Assembly: GCA_035533075.1 (NCBI GenBank)
Contig: DATLUO010000193.1
Span: 62,001 to 126,000, forward strand
Origin: Pirellulales bacterium
GTDB lineage: Bacteria; Planctomycetota; Planctomycetia; Pirellulales; JAICIG01
Direction: 5' to 3'
Length of the DNA: 64,000 bases
In this document: positions 26,205 to 34,549 of the stretch, in pieces
How the letters are laid out: the number at the start of each line of letters is the position of its first letter
Numbering within the stretch: the stretch's first letter is position 1
Program-made: the position numbers and the translations under genes
Notes under the pieces: model-generated
The model's database searches: none
The model's input: the letters and a program-made list of their open reading frames with translations, nothing else
Told to the model about the DNA's origin: nothing

Positions 26205-26487
26205 TGGCAAGGCGAGCAGGTCAGCCCGATCGAGTATGCGCCGACCTGGGTGTGGTTGTTTTCGGCCACGAGCACGATCGGTTTGGCGGACGGCTTGGGC
26301 TTCCCGGTGAGCACGACGCACGTCCTCTCCTCGGCGGTGGCCGGCACCATGCTGGCGAACCGCTCGGTAGTGCAGCTTGATTCCATCAAGAAGATCGCCC
26401 GGGGCCTGGGCGTCGACACTTCCGGCCACCGTCGTGCTCGCCGGCGGCGCCTTTTTCCTACTCCGTCTGGTGCTGGACCTGGACTGA
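26205..26487 (+). pseudogene. 3' remnant of a PiT-family phosphate transporter, frameshifted
   Basis: The frame from 26205 reads GFPVSTTHVLSSAVAGTMLA, the hallmark C-terminal repeat of PiT inorganic phosphate transporters, then loses homology near 26400. Shifting the frame there gives TLPATVVLAGGAFFLLRLVL and a stop at 26485-26487, the normal end of the family. One extra base in the run around 26397-26402 explains it. The N-terminal two thirds is absent. It is therefore a truncated and frameshifted gene. Confidence 0.82.
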
Positions 26488-26708
26488 CGGTTTTGACAGC
26501 AATTCGTGCGCGCGATAAGCTGGCGGCAGAAGGTACCGCGCTAGGCCAAACGAACCGTCGGCGACAGAAAATTGACCGTTCCCGAAAGTTCGACGACAAT
26601 CAGGGCTGGACTTGGAGATGCAAGTGATCTCACGAGCCGGTGGTTTCACTTCAGCTTGCGAGCGTTGCTAATATCACGCTTCGACCGTACTAACACTGGA
26701 GGGTAACC

Positions 26709-27323
26709 GTGAGAAAGACGACTTTTCTGGGCTTTATGGCGATGATCCTCCTCGGATGCGTGCTGGCGGCGACGCGGAGCGACGCAGAGCAAGAGGGCGA
26801 CAATCAAACTCCGCAATCGCCGTTCAAGGGTCAAATCTTGGTCATCTCATCGAAAAGCAATGTCGAAATAGGAGCGGTGCTAGAAGACGCCTCGGTCAAG
26901 CGGCTTGGCCAGCACTCTTTCCTGGTAGGAAAAGGCGCGGACGATTGTCACCCGGATAATTGGCACAAGGGCCGAACGGTTTGGGTCGCAATCGATGACA
27001 TAGCCCAAATCGCCGAGTTTGAAAACATCGATGAATACACGCGGCACCAAAAAGAACTTGCGGCCCAGGAAGAAAAGCGCGAGGCCATCCAAAAAGAACT
27101 TGCGGCCCAGGAAGAACGTTCCGATCGGCTCATGGCCCGCTTTAACTCCTTGATGAGCGATGAGAAGCGACGTGATGCGGAGACCGTTGCTGAAATATTG
27201 CAGCATCGCGACGCGCCTTCGTCCGTTACGCCACCGAATGATGTCGGCTTCCAAAGGTGGCTACTCGACCGAACGGAATGGGACAGGTTTATCGAGGATT
27301 ACCTCGACAAACACAGCCCGTGA
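26709..27323 (+). CDS. Exported hypothetical protein with coiled-coil repeat (204 aa)
   Basis: Start codon 26709 with AGGGTAACC a few bases upstream. The N-terminus MRKTTFLGFMAMILLGCVLA is a signal peptide with a lipobox-like LLGC. A beta-rich domain (about 35-110) is followed by a helical segment holding the duplicated KELAAQEE unit and then a polar C-terminus ending LDKHSP. It is less GC-rich than its neighbours, consistent with recent arrival. No family recognised. Confidence 0.65.
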   Translation: MRKTTFLGFMAMILLGCVLAATRSDAEQEGDNQTPQSPFKGQILVISSKSNVEIGAVLEDASVKRLGQHSFLVGKGADDCHPDNWHKGRTVWVAIDDIAQIAEFENIDEYTRHQKELAAQEEKREAIQKELAAQEERSDRLMARFNSLMSDEKRRDAETVAEILQHRDAPSSVTPPNDVGFQRWLLDRTEWDRFIEDYLDKHSP

Positions 27324-27444
27324 CCACTGGGCGCCGCAGCCGCTGTGCCGCCCTTTTTTCGGGCGCTTCCGCCATACCGGTCGCTTGACGAAAATCCTGT
27401 CGATTAGCCTGACCCACTACCTCGAATCGCACCACCGCGACTGC

Positions 27445-27831
27445 CTACGAGACCAACTCCACCACGGGCTGGGCGTTGTCTTCCATCAGGTATTGCGGGC
27501 GGCCGTTGAGGTCGGCGATCGTCGTCTGGCCGACATCGATGCCGAGATGCTTGAACAGCGTGGCGTAGACTTCGCCGAACGTCACCGGCCGCGCGACGGT
27601 TTCCCCGGCGATGCGGTCGGTGGCGCCGATCACCTGCCCGTGCCGCATCGCGCCGCCGGCCAATAGCGCGCAGTTCACCTGCGGCCAATGGTCGCGGCCC
27701 ACGATGGATCTGATCTTCGGCGTCCGGCCGAATTCCCCCCACACGACGACGGCGCAGTCGTCCGCCAGACCCCGCAGATGCAGGTCTTCCACGAGCGCGC
27801 TGACGCATCGATCGAAGACCGGAAAATCCAC
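27445..27831 (-). pseudogene. C-terminal remnant of a DUF1501 protein
   Basis: Reads ALVEDLHLRGLADDCAVVVW, GEFGRTPKI, GRDHWPQVNCALLAGGAM and GRPQYLMEDNAQPVVELV. These are the last ~125 residues of DUF1501 proteins (twin-arginine exported, usually 400-480 aa, abundant in planctomycetes and paired with DUF1549/DUF1553 proteins). The N-terminal two thirds, including signal and metal-binding residues, is missing. The end is normal, so the gene was cut from its 5' side. Confidence 0.85.
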
Positions 27832-27849
27832 AACTCCAGATAACCTCGG

Positions 27850-28050
27850 CTAGCCGTTCGTCCAGTTATAGCTTGTGGTTTCGCCGGTCCGGTCGACGCG
27901 GCTAGTGAGGTCGCCGGAACTGTTGAAGTCGAGGGTCACTCCCTGGTGCGTCACAAGCTGCCAGCCGCCCGTGACGGCGGTGAGCGTGTCGAAGGCGTGC
28001 GGCCCGGCCGGGCTGGTGTAAGAATTTCCCGGGCCGGCCGTGAAATTCCA
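27850..28050 (-). pseudogene. RHS/YD-repeat protein remnant
   Basis: The frame gives FDTLTAVTGGWQLVTHQGV and DFNSSGDLTSRVDRTGETTS before a stop. The second part is a YD/RHS repeat unit as found in long secreted RHS proteins. Only about 65 residues are recognisable; there is no start region and no C-terminal toxin. It directly precedes the DUF1501 remnant on the same strand, with a junction at about 27835-27850. Confidence 0.72.
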
Positions 28051-28241
28051 ACCCTCGGCGCAACCTTGGCGTGAGGGTTTCCGAGATCCGTTCCGGACAA
28101 GCCGAAGATCAGTGTTCCTACTCTTTGTATAGACGCGAACCGGCGACCGATGCCGCAATAATTCTTTCCAGAATTCTTTGGCACGCGGCTTGCCGACGAC
28201 CGACAGCCACTCGCGAGAGAGAGGGCAAAAGCAACACACTC

Positions 28242-28277
28242 AGCCTTTCGCGTCACTGGCAACGCGAGGTCGTTCGA
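28242..28277 (+). repeat. GCGTCACTGGCAACG repeat, copy 1
   Basis: AGCCTTTCGCGTCACTGGCA followed by ACGCGAGGTC matches 30345-30380 with few differences in the same orientation. The two copies bracket msrA and the exported protein gene. Confidence 0.8.
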
Positions 28278-28295
28278 TCGGCCATGATCTCGGCG

Positions 28296-29039
28296 CTACT
28301 TCTTCGCCGGCTCCTTCAGCTTTTCGTGAAACACCTTCTTCACCTTGACGACCTTCGGCCGGATGACGGCGCTGCAATACCCCTGCTCGCGGTGAAGGTT
28401 GTAATAGTTCTGGTGATAGTCCTCGGCCGGGTAGAACTCGGAAAACTTCGTGATTTCGGTCACGATCGGTTTGCGGAAGGCGTGCTCCTCTTGGAGCTTC
28501 TTTTTGTAATGCTCGGCCAGCTCTTGCTGCCGCGGGTTATGGTAGAGAATCACGGAGCGATACTGCGTGCCCTCGTCGGCCCCTTGACGGTTGAGCGTCG
28601 TCGGATCGTGCGTCTGCCAGAACACTTCCAGTAGCTCCGGATAGGAAATCACTTCGGGGTCGTAGGCGATCTGGATCACCTCGGCGTGGCCCGTTTGCCC
28701 GCTGCAAACTTGTTGATAGGTGGGATGCGGGAAGATGCCGCCGCTGTAGCCCGATACGACCGACCGCACCCCTTTGAGCTGCTGAAAAACGGCCTCGCTG
28801 CACCAAAAGCAACCGGCGCCGAAGGTCGCCTTCTCGAGTCCTGGCGAGCGCTCGTCGGTGGAAGTCGATGGTTCGTTCATATCGCTCTCCTTTGCTGTTT
28901 CGGTTGGGTCCGCGGCCGCTTTCGATTTCGCGGGCGGCTTGTTTGCCCGTGGCGCGGCAACCAGCGCTGGGAGGGCCGCGCCCAGAGCCATCAACGCCGA
29001 GCATGCCAGGGTCACCGCGTTTCGTCGCGCATCAGACAT
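28296..29039 (-). CDS. msrA: Peptide methionine sulfoxide reductase MsrA, exported form
   Basis: Reduces methionine-S-sulfoxide. GAGCFWCSEAVFQQLKGV holds the catalytic Cys; GYSGGIFPHPTYQQVCSGQT, HAEVIQIAYDP, GTQYRSVI and AEDYHQNYY are the family blocks. The N-terminal ~75 residues add a signal peptide (about 10-28) and a Lys/Pro/Glu-rich linker, so the enzyme probably acts in the periplasm. Extra C-terminal residues VKVKKVFHEKLKEPAKK are strongly basic. No MsrB domain. Flanked by direct repeats. Confidence 0.94.
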   Translation of the reverse strand: MSDARRNAVTLACSALMALGAALPALVAAPRANKPPAKSKAAADPTETAKESDMNEPSTSTDERSPGLEKATFGAGCFWCSEAVFQQLKGVRSVVSGYSGGIFPHPTYQQVCSGQTGHAEVIQIAYDPEVISYPELLEVFWQTHDPTTLNRQGADEGTQYRSVILYHNPRQQELAEHYKKKLQEEHAFRKPIVTEITKFSEFYPAEDYHQNYYNLHREQGYCSAVIRPKVVKVKKVFHEKLKEPAKK

Positions 29040-29175
29040 GGTTACCTCCCAAAATTGGTTTCACGCGCGGGATGCCCCACGGCCCCAACCTATTTTAGGC
29101 GGAAGCGGGCAGAATGCCAAAGCCCTCCCCGTCTTGCCGGACCGGGTAGCCGCTTGGGCAGCCAAGTGCGGGCCG

Positions 29176-30153
29176 CTAACGTTTTCGCGGCCGGGCCGGA
29201 GGTCGCACGGCCATCTTGGGACGCCGGGCCACGTAAAATGCCGGATCGTCGATGATCCAGCCCGTCGACCAGGTACGGCCGTCGTCGGCGCTGATCAGGT
29301 CAAAGAAAAACGTGTCGAACTGGTGGCAGGTGAAGCCGTAGGGAAACTGCGAGCTGACGCGGTCGGCCGAGGTCAGGTCTTCGATGCCCGGCTTGGCGTA
29401 ATAGTGAAACTGGCCGTCGGTCGTACACGACATGCCCATCGTCCACCAGCCGGTCTGCTTGATGTCGGGTCCCCGCAGGTCGCGGCCGCTCGGTCCGGCC
29501 CGCAGCAAGAAGAACGCCGAGTCTGCTTTGTGCCGGCGGTCGCTCTTGCTGTTAAACACGATCCACATTCCGGGCCAATACTCTTCGACCGGTTCCTTGC
29601 CGTCGGGCCGCGAGCCGTGCGCCCCGGCCCGCACTGCGAAGGTGTTGCCCGTCCGCCGCTCCCATTCGTCAAAGGGCGGCATATAGACCCGCACCACGAA
29701 GCTGGGCAGCCACGAGACCGGCACGCCGCGGCCCATCGCGCCGCGCACGTTGGCGACGAAATCGTCCTGCTGGCTGTGGTAACTGGGCCGGTCGGGCGTG
29801 CCCGTGTAAAGCGACCGCATCAAGAGCGAGCCGCGGCTGCCCGACAACCCGCCTTCGGGCGTGGCCACGCGCTGAAGCAGGTCGGGGTGGCCCCGCAACG
29901 GCCCTTCGAACCAGCGGCGGTTGCGCGAATAGCCGTTGGGCAAGCGCGATTGGCCGTCGAGCTCGGAACTGTTTTTGGGGTTATTGAAGACGTAGCTCCA
30001 GTTCGGGTCTTCGAAGTCGTCGCCCGCGTTGGAGATTTTTTCGCCCGTGCCGGGCACCAACGGCTCGTAGGCCGCCGCCGTGACGGCGAAGAACATGCAG
30101 GCGATGCCCACGACGAGCGTGCGCGGCGACAGGACATAAAGAGTGGAACGCAT
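29176..30153 (-). CDS. Exported hypothetical protein (325 aa)
   Basis: Start at ATG 30153 with GGGAGG 12 nt upstream; the longer frame has no site. Signal peptide to about residue 27 (VTAAAYEPLVPG). The mature protein is Trp/Tyr/Phe-rich with many short strands (NWSYVFNNPKNSSELD, PGMWIVFNSKSDRRHKADSA, GWWTMGMSCTTDGQFHYYAK). This looks like a beta-sandwich of concanavalin/laminin-G type, common in planctomycete secreted proteins. It ends in a basic Arg/Pro/Lys tail. No catalytic motif seen; fold assignment is inference. Confidence 0.78.
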   Translation of the reverse strand: MRSTLYVLSPRTLVVGIACMFFAVTAAAYEPLVPGTGEKISNAGDDFEDPNWSYVFNNPKNSSELDGQSRLPNGYSRNRRWFEGPLRGHPDLLQRVATPEGGLSGSRGSLLMRSLYTGTPDRPSYHSQQDDFVANVRGAMGRGVPVSWLPSFVVRVYMPPFDEWERRTGNTFAVRAGAHGSRPDGKEPVEEYWPGMWIVFNSKSDRRHKADSAFFLLRAGPSGRDLRGPDIKQTGWWTMGMSCTTDGQFHYYAKPGIEDLTSADRVSSQFPYGFTCHQFDTFFFDLISADDGRTWSTGWIIDDPAFYVARRPKMAVRPPARPRKR

Positions 30154-30692
30154 CACGGCAAGAACCTCCCTGTTCAATGACGAACGATTCGCTCGGCCCC
30201 CGATTGGGGCGATTCTGCCACAAGCCGCATCGCGGGGCAAGCCGAAACGTCCGTTCGTTTTGTCGTAAGTCGGCAGAAAACCGCGGTTCGTTGCGCGTGC
30301 CGCCCGTGCAGCACCGGCCACCCTGTGACGGAATGCAAAACCCAAGCCTTTTGCGTCACTGGCAACGAAAGGTCACTTGAGCGACTTGCCATGCAACACG
30401 AACCGGTTCAAGCGTTTAGGTCGCTCACCGCTGGCCGACGCCGCAGCCTCCCGCACTGCGACGGGCAAGCAACAGCGCCGCGCGCGGAGCAGTTTGACGA
30501 GCGTCCAGACGTTCATTCCTTGGCGATGCCGCTGGCCGCGGGTGAGGCTCTGCCCTGATATGCTGGGTGATTCGCCAAAGCAGGACCGCGACGATACGAT
30601 GAAAACGCCACCGCGAAAAGGGCCAAGGCCGCCTCAGCTCCATGCGTTGGTGCCAACCACTCCTTTTATTCCACACTGCCAGCCGACACTTC
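30154..30692. other. Intergenic stretch with a dispersed repeat
   Basis: Between the divergent exported-protein and M20-peptidase genes. Contains repeat copy 2 at 30345-30380. Short frames such as 30390-30558 show no motif or ribosome-binding site. No RNA gene seen. Confidence 0.5.
30345..30380 (+). repeat. GCGTCACTGGCAACG repeat, copy 2
   Basis: AGCCTTTTGCGTCACTGGCA then ACGAAAGGTC, same orientation as 28242-28277, 2.1 kb away. Confidence 0.8.
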
Positions 30693-31916
30693 ATGACCCC
30701 AGTAACCAAACAAAAGATGCCGCGGGGCGGCGGCGCTGCGTCGCCCGAACCCGATCTCGGCGCCGCGTTCCGCCTGGTGATGCGGCTGATGGCCCTCCGC
30801 GGCACCAGCGGTCAGGAACGCGCGGTGGCCGACTTCGTGACCGAGCGACTGCGAGAAGGGGGTGCCACGGCCAAGGCCATTCAGTTCGACGACGCCCACC
30901 GCAAGTCGCCACTGCGCGGCGAAGTCGGCAATTTGTACTTCTCGCTCGGCGGCACGCTCCGCGGCCCGCGGCGGCTGCTGATGGCGCATCTCGACACCGT
31001 GCCTCTGTGCGTGGGCTGCAAACCGGTCCGTAAAGGCGAACGCGTCGTCTCGGCCGATCCGCACACCGGCCTGGGCGCCGACGACCGTGCCGGTTGCGCC
31101 GTCATCCTCACGGCGGCCCTGGAAATCCTGCGACGAAAGCTGCCCCATCCGCCCTTGACCTTCCTCTGGCCGGTGCAAGAAGAGGTGGGCCTGCACGGGG
31201 CGCGGCTGGCGCGGCTGTCGAAGTTGGGCAAGCCGCGGTTGGCTTTCAACTGGGACGGCGGTCCGGCGGAAAAGCTCACCATCGGGGCCACCGGCGCTTT
31301 TCGCATGACGTTCGAAGTCGAGGGCCTCGCCAGCCACGCGGGCGGCGCTCCGGAACAGGGCGTCAATGCCATTACCATCGCCGGCCTGGCCATCGCCGAA
31401 CTGGAGCGCAAAGGTTGGCTGGGCGATATCCGCAAAGACGGCCGGCACGGCACGAGCAATATCGGCGTCATCCAGGGCGGCGCCGCGACGAACGTCGTCA
31501 CCGACCACGTCAAGCTGCGTGCCGAATGTCGCAGCCACGACGGTACGTTCCGCAAGCAGATTCTGACCGCGTTCGAAGACGCCTTCCAACGGGCCGCCGC
31601 CGCGGTCAAAAACGTCGCCGGTGCCGGCGGGAAAGTACGCATGGAAAGCCAGCTCGACTACGACTCCTTCCGCCTTGCCGACCGCGAACCGTGCGTGCTG
31701 GCGGCCGAGGCGGCCGTGCGGGCAACCGGCGCCGAGCCGCTGCGGGCGATCACCAACGGCGGACTCGATGCCAACTGGCTCACGGCCCGCGGCATTCCCA
31801 CGGTCACGCTGGGCTGCGGCCAGCAGAGCGTCCACACCACCGCCGAGCAGCTCGATATCGCGGCCTTCGAGCGGGCCTGCCGCATCGCCCTGCGCCTGGC
31901 CACGGCCGCGGATTGA
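30693..31916 (+). CDS. M20-family metallopeptidase (tripeptidase T-like)
   Basis: Cytoplasmic zinc aminopeptidase family. LLMAHLDTVPLC gives the first metal His and catalytic Asp; GLGADDRAGCAVIL the bridging Asp; WPVQEEVGLHGA the general-base Glu pair; SHAGGAPEQGVNAI is the lid-domain His region; GCGQQSVHTTAEQLDI the last metal His. The length of 407 aa fits PepT. The start is uncertain: ATG 30693 has no Shine-Dalgarno, and ATG 30717 is an alternative. Neighbours give no pathway. Confidence 0.88.
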   Translation: MTPVTKQKMPRGGGAASPEPDLGAAFRLVMRLMALRGTSGQERAVADFVTERLREGGATAKAIQFDDAHRKSPLRGEVGNLYFSLGGTLRGPRRLLMAHLDTVPLCVGCKPVRKGERVVSADPHTGLGADDRAGCAVILTAALEILRRKLPHPPLTFLWPVQEEVGLHGARLARLSKLGKPRLAFNWDGGPAEKLTIGATGAFRMTFEVEGLASHAGGAPEQGVNAITIAGLAIAELERKGWLGDIRKDGRHGTSNIGVIQGGAATNVVTDHVKLRAECRSHDGTFRKQILTAFEDAFQRAAAAVKNVAGAGGKVRMESQLDYDSFRLADREPCVLAAEAAVRATGAEPLRAITNGGLDANWLTARGIPTVTLGCGQQSVHTTAEQLDIAAFERACRIALRLATAAD

Positions 31917-31920
31917 GGCT

Positions 31921-32075
31921 GTAGGGTGGGACCAGCGAGCGTGCGAGCGCCGGCCCACGAGTGTTTAGGATTCAGGGTTCAGGAAGACCCTAATGTGAAA
32001 CCAACTCGCGCCGACCCAACGCAAGGTGCGGCGGACATCGGCCGTTGCGGGTTGCGCCTGAACGCTGAACCCTTT
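31921..32075 (+). repeat. Composite intergenic repeat, copy 2
   Basis: Same order of modules as 22305-22480: GTAGGGTGGGACCAGCGAGC, GCCGGCCCACGAG, TTCAGGGTTCAGGAAG, AACCAACTCGCGC, CAAGGTGCGGCGGACATCGG and a closing inverted GCCTGAAC/CTGAACCC tract. It starts 4 bp after the M20 stop codon. Confidence 0.85.
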
Positions 32076-32180
32076 GACTCTGCCCCAGCCACCGTTACAA
32101 AACGCTTTTTCTACCGCGCTTGCCTTTGGCGCGGCTAGACTATAAAGTCCACTCCGTTGCTTTCAGTCCAGGTCGTTGAG

Positions 32181-34058
32181 ATGCTGTTTGCCGATCGAGT
32201 CGCGGGGCTTCTAACGCCCGCCCAGTTGACGCTGCTCGACTTGGCTCTTGTCTTCGGCCTGTTGATCTGGTCGCGGCTGCCGCCCGACTTTGTGCTGGTC
32301 GGCGGCGTGGCCTTGCTCGTACTGACGGGCATTCTCGATGCCCGCGAGGCGCTGGCCGGCCTGGCCAACGAGGCCATGGTGACGGTCGGCATCCTGTATG
32401 TCGTCGGCGCCGGAGTGCGCCAGACCGGCGGCGTCGATTGGATCGCACAGCGCCTGTTCGGAAAGCCGAAATCGACGTTCAACGCCATCGTGCGGCTGAT
32501 GTTTCCCGCCGCCGGGCTGAGCGCGTTTATGAACAACACGCCGTTGGTGGCCATGCTGATCCCGGCCGTGACCGATTGGGCGAAGATGCACCGCATCGCC
32601 ACCTCGAAGTTGATGATTCCGCTCAGCTACGCGGCCATCCTTGGCGGCACGTGTACGCTCATCGGCACCAGCACCAACCTGGTGGTCGACGGACAGGTCA
32701 AAGAAGAAGCCAAGCGACGCATTGCGGCCGACGTGAAGGCGGGCATGCCGGAGGCCAAGGCGCGCGAGAAGTTCGAGCGAGAGACCCGCTTGCCCGCCGA
32801 CGGACTGGCGATGTTCGACATCACCTGGGTGGGCCTTCCGGCGGCGGTCCTCGGTTGCGGGTTCATGGCCGTGGCGGCGTGGTGGCTGTTGCCCGACCGC
32901 AAACCGGCCATGAGCAATCTGGAAGACCCGCGTTCGTATACCGTCGAGATGCTGGTCGAACCCGACAGCCCGCTGGTGGGCAAAGCGATCGAAGAGGCCG
33001 GGCTGCGTCACTTGCCCGGCGCCTACCTGGTGGAGATCGACCGCGAAGGGTTTATTCTGCCGGCCGTGAGTCCCGACGAGCGGTTGCGCGGCAACGACCG
33101 GCTGGTGTTTGTGGGCGTGGTCGATTCGGTGCTCGATTTGCAAAAGATTCGCGGGCTGGTGCCGGCCACCGACCAGGTGTTCAAGCTCTCCGCCCCGCGT
33201 TCGTCGCGCTGCTTGATTGAAGCGGTGGTGTCGAATAGTTGCCCGTTGGTGGGCAAGACGATCCGCGACGGCCGCTTCCGCTCGATTTACAACGCGGCCG
33301 TGATCGCGGTGGCCCGCAACGGCGAGCGGATCAACAAGAAGATCGGCGACATCGTGCTGGCGCCCGGCGACACGCTGCTGTTGGAAGCGCACCCGGCGTT
33401 CGCCGACCAGCAGCGAAACAACCGCGACTTCTTTCTCGTCAGCCGGCTGGAAGACTCGCAGCCGCCCAGGCACGAGCGGGCCTTGGTGGCGGCGGGCATC
33501 CTGATCGGCATGGTGCTGCTGGCGAGCCTCACGTCGCTGGGCATGTTCAAGGCGTCGCTGCTGGCCGGGGGACTGATGCTGGCCACGCGCTGCTGCTCGG
33601 TGTCGCTGGCCCGCCGCAGCATCGACTGGGAAGTGTTGCTGGCCATCGCCGCGTCGTTTGCCATCGGCGCGGCGTTGGAAAAGACGAAGGCCGCCGAGAT
33701 GATCGCCCATCAAATGATCGGGCTGGCCCAGGGAAACGCTTGGGCCTCGCTGGCCATCGTCTACCTGGCCACATTGCTGGCGACCGAGTTGATCACGAAC
33801 AACGCCGCGGCCGCGCTGATGTTTCCGATGGCCGTCAAAACCGCCGAGGGCCTGCAGGTGAACTGGATGCCGTTTGTGATCGTGGTGATGATGGCCGCCT
33901 CGGCCGGCTTCGCCACGCCGATCGGCTATCAAACGAACCTGATGGTTTATGGTCCGGGCGGCTACCGCTTCAGCGACTATCTGAAAGTCGGCGTGCCGCT
34001 GGACCTGTTGATCGGTGTGATTACGGTGCTGCTCGCGCCGTTTTTATGGCCGTTTTAG
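32181..34058 (+). CDS. SLC13 (DASS)-family permease with two TrkA-C domains
   Basis: ATG 32181 is preferred over the TTG 24 nt upstream. TM segments lie at 10-70 and about 95-165, with LSAFMNNTPLVAMLIP and GTCTLIGTSTNLVVDGQV holding the SNT-type substrate/sodium motifs. Two soluble TrkA-C-like modules follow (about 265-330 and 345-420; YTVEMLVEPDSPLVGKAIEE and CLIEAVVSNSCPLVGKTI). A second TM half then carries TNNAAAALMFP and GYQTNLMVYGPGGY. Imports a di/tricarboxylate, sulfate or similar anion with sodium; the TrkA-C insert suggests regulation by a nucleotide-like ligand. Confidence 0.9.
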   Translation: MLFADRVAGLLTPAQLTLLDLALVFGLLIWSRLPPDFVLVGGVALLVLTGILDAREALAGLANEAMVTVGILYVVGAGVRQTGGVDWIAQRLFGKPKSTFNAIVRLMFPAAGLSAFMNNTPLVAMLIPAVTDWAKMHRIATSKLMIPLSYAAILGGTCTLIGTSTNLVVDGQVKEEAKRRIAADVKAGMPEAKAREKFERETRLPADGLAMFDITWVGLPAAVLGCGFMAVAAWWLLPDRKPAMSNLEDPRSYTVEMLVEPDSPLVGKAIEEAGLRHLPGAYLVEIDREGFILPAVSPDERLRGNDRLVFVGVVDSVLDLQKIRGLVPATDQVFKLSAPRSSRCLIEAVVSNSCPLVGKTIRDGRFRSIYNAAVIAVARNGERINKKIGDIVLAPGDTLLLEAHPAFADQQRNNRDFFLVSRLEDSQPPRHERALVAAGILIGMVLLASLTSLGMFKASLLAGGLMLATRCCSVSLARRSIDWEVLLAIAASFAIGAALEKTKAAEMIAHQMIGLAQGNAWASLAIVYLATLLATELITNNAAAALMFPMAVKTAEGLQVNWMPFVIVVMMAASAGFATPIGYQTNLMVYGPGGYRFSDYLKVGVPLDLLIGVITVLLAPFLWPF

Positions 34059-34119
34059 TAATCGCCGGTACGACTCATCGTCGTAGGTGGGACCAACTCA
34101 GCTTTAAGACACTACCCGG

Positions 34120-34389
34120 GATGCGCCGCGTGATTCCGCCGAGGCGGAGCTCGCGCCGCTGCGCGACCGGCGGCGGTTTCACTTCACGGAATTCTCGGCG
34201 CTGATGTTTGCCGAGATCCGTCTCTGTCATGCCCGCCGCAACATCGCCGCCGCTCGTTCCTGGTACGACCTCTGGCAGCGCATGGTTCCCGACGGTCCCC
34301 AGCTCGACGCCGCCCGCGAGTTGCTGGAAGACCGCTCTACGCGCTGGATGAAACGGATGTGGGACGCGGCATGGCGGCGGGGCGGTTGA
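34120..34389 (+). pseudogene. C-terminal remnant of an unrecognised protein
   Basis: An open frame without its own 5' end reads LMFAEIRLCHARRNIAAARS, WYDLWQRMVPDGPQLDAARE and WMKRMWDAAWRRGG. The helical sequence is clearly natural, and it starts just after a partial repeat (GTAGGTGGGACCAACTCAG at 34084). A short product from ATG 34204 is possible. I cannot name the parent family. Confidence 0.5.
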
Positions 34390-34549
34390 AAGGACGCGGC
34401 GGACGCGGCAACCTCCGGACGTTAATTGAGGATCGAGGCCGCCCATGCCGAAGCGATTCGCTCTTGCTTGACAGCCCCCACCGCAAGGCGTCAAATTGCG
34501 GTTTCAAGCATCCGACGAAACCCCCTGGTCTTTGCTGTGAGTTCCCACC

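Noticed and set aside
32211-33932. A 573-codon frame antisense to the SLC13 permease
   Set aside because: Same type of shadow; the permease frame has TM segments and TrkA-C domains.
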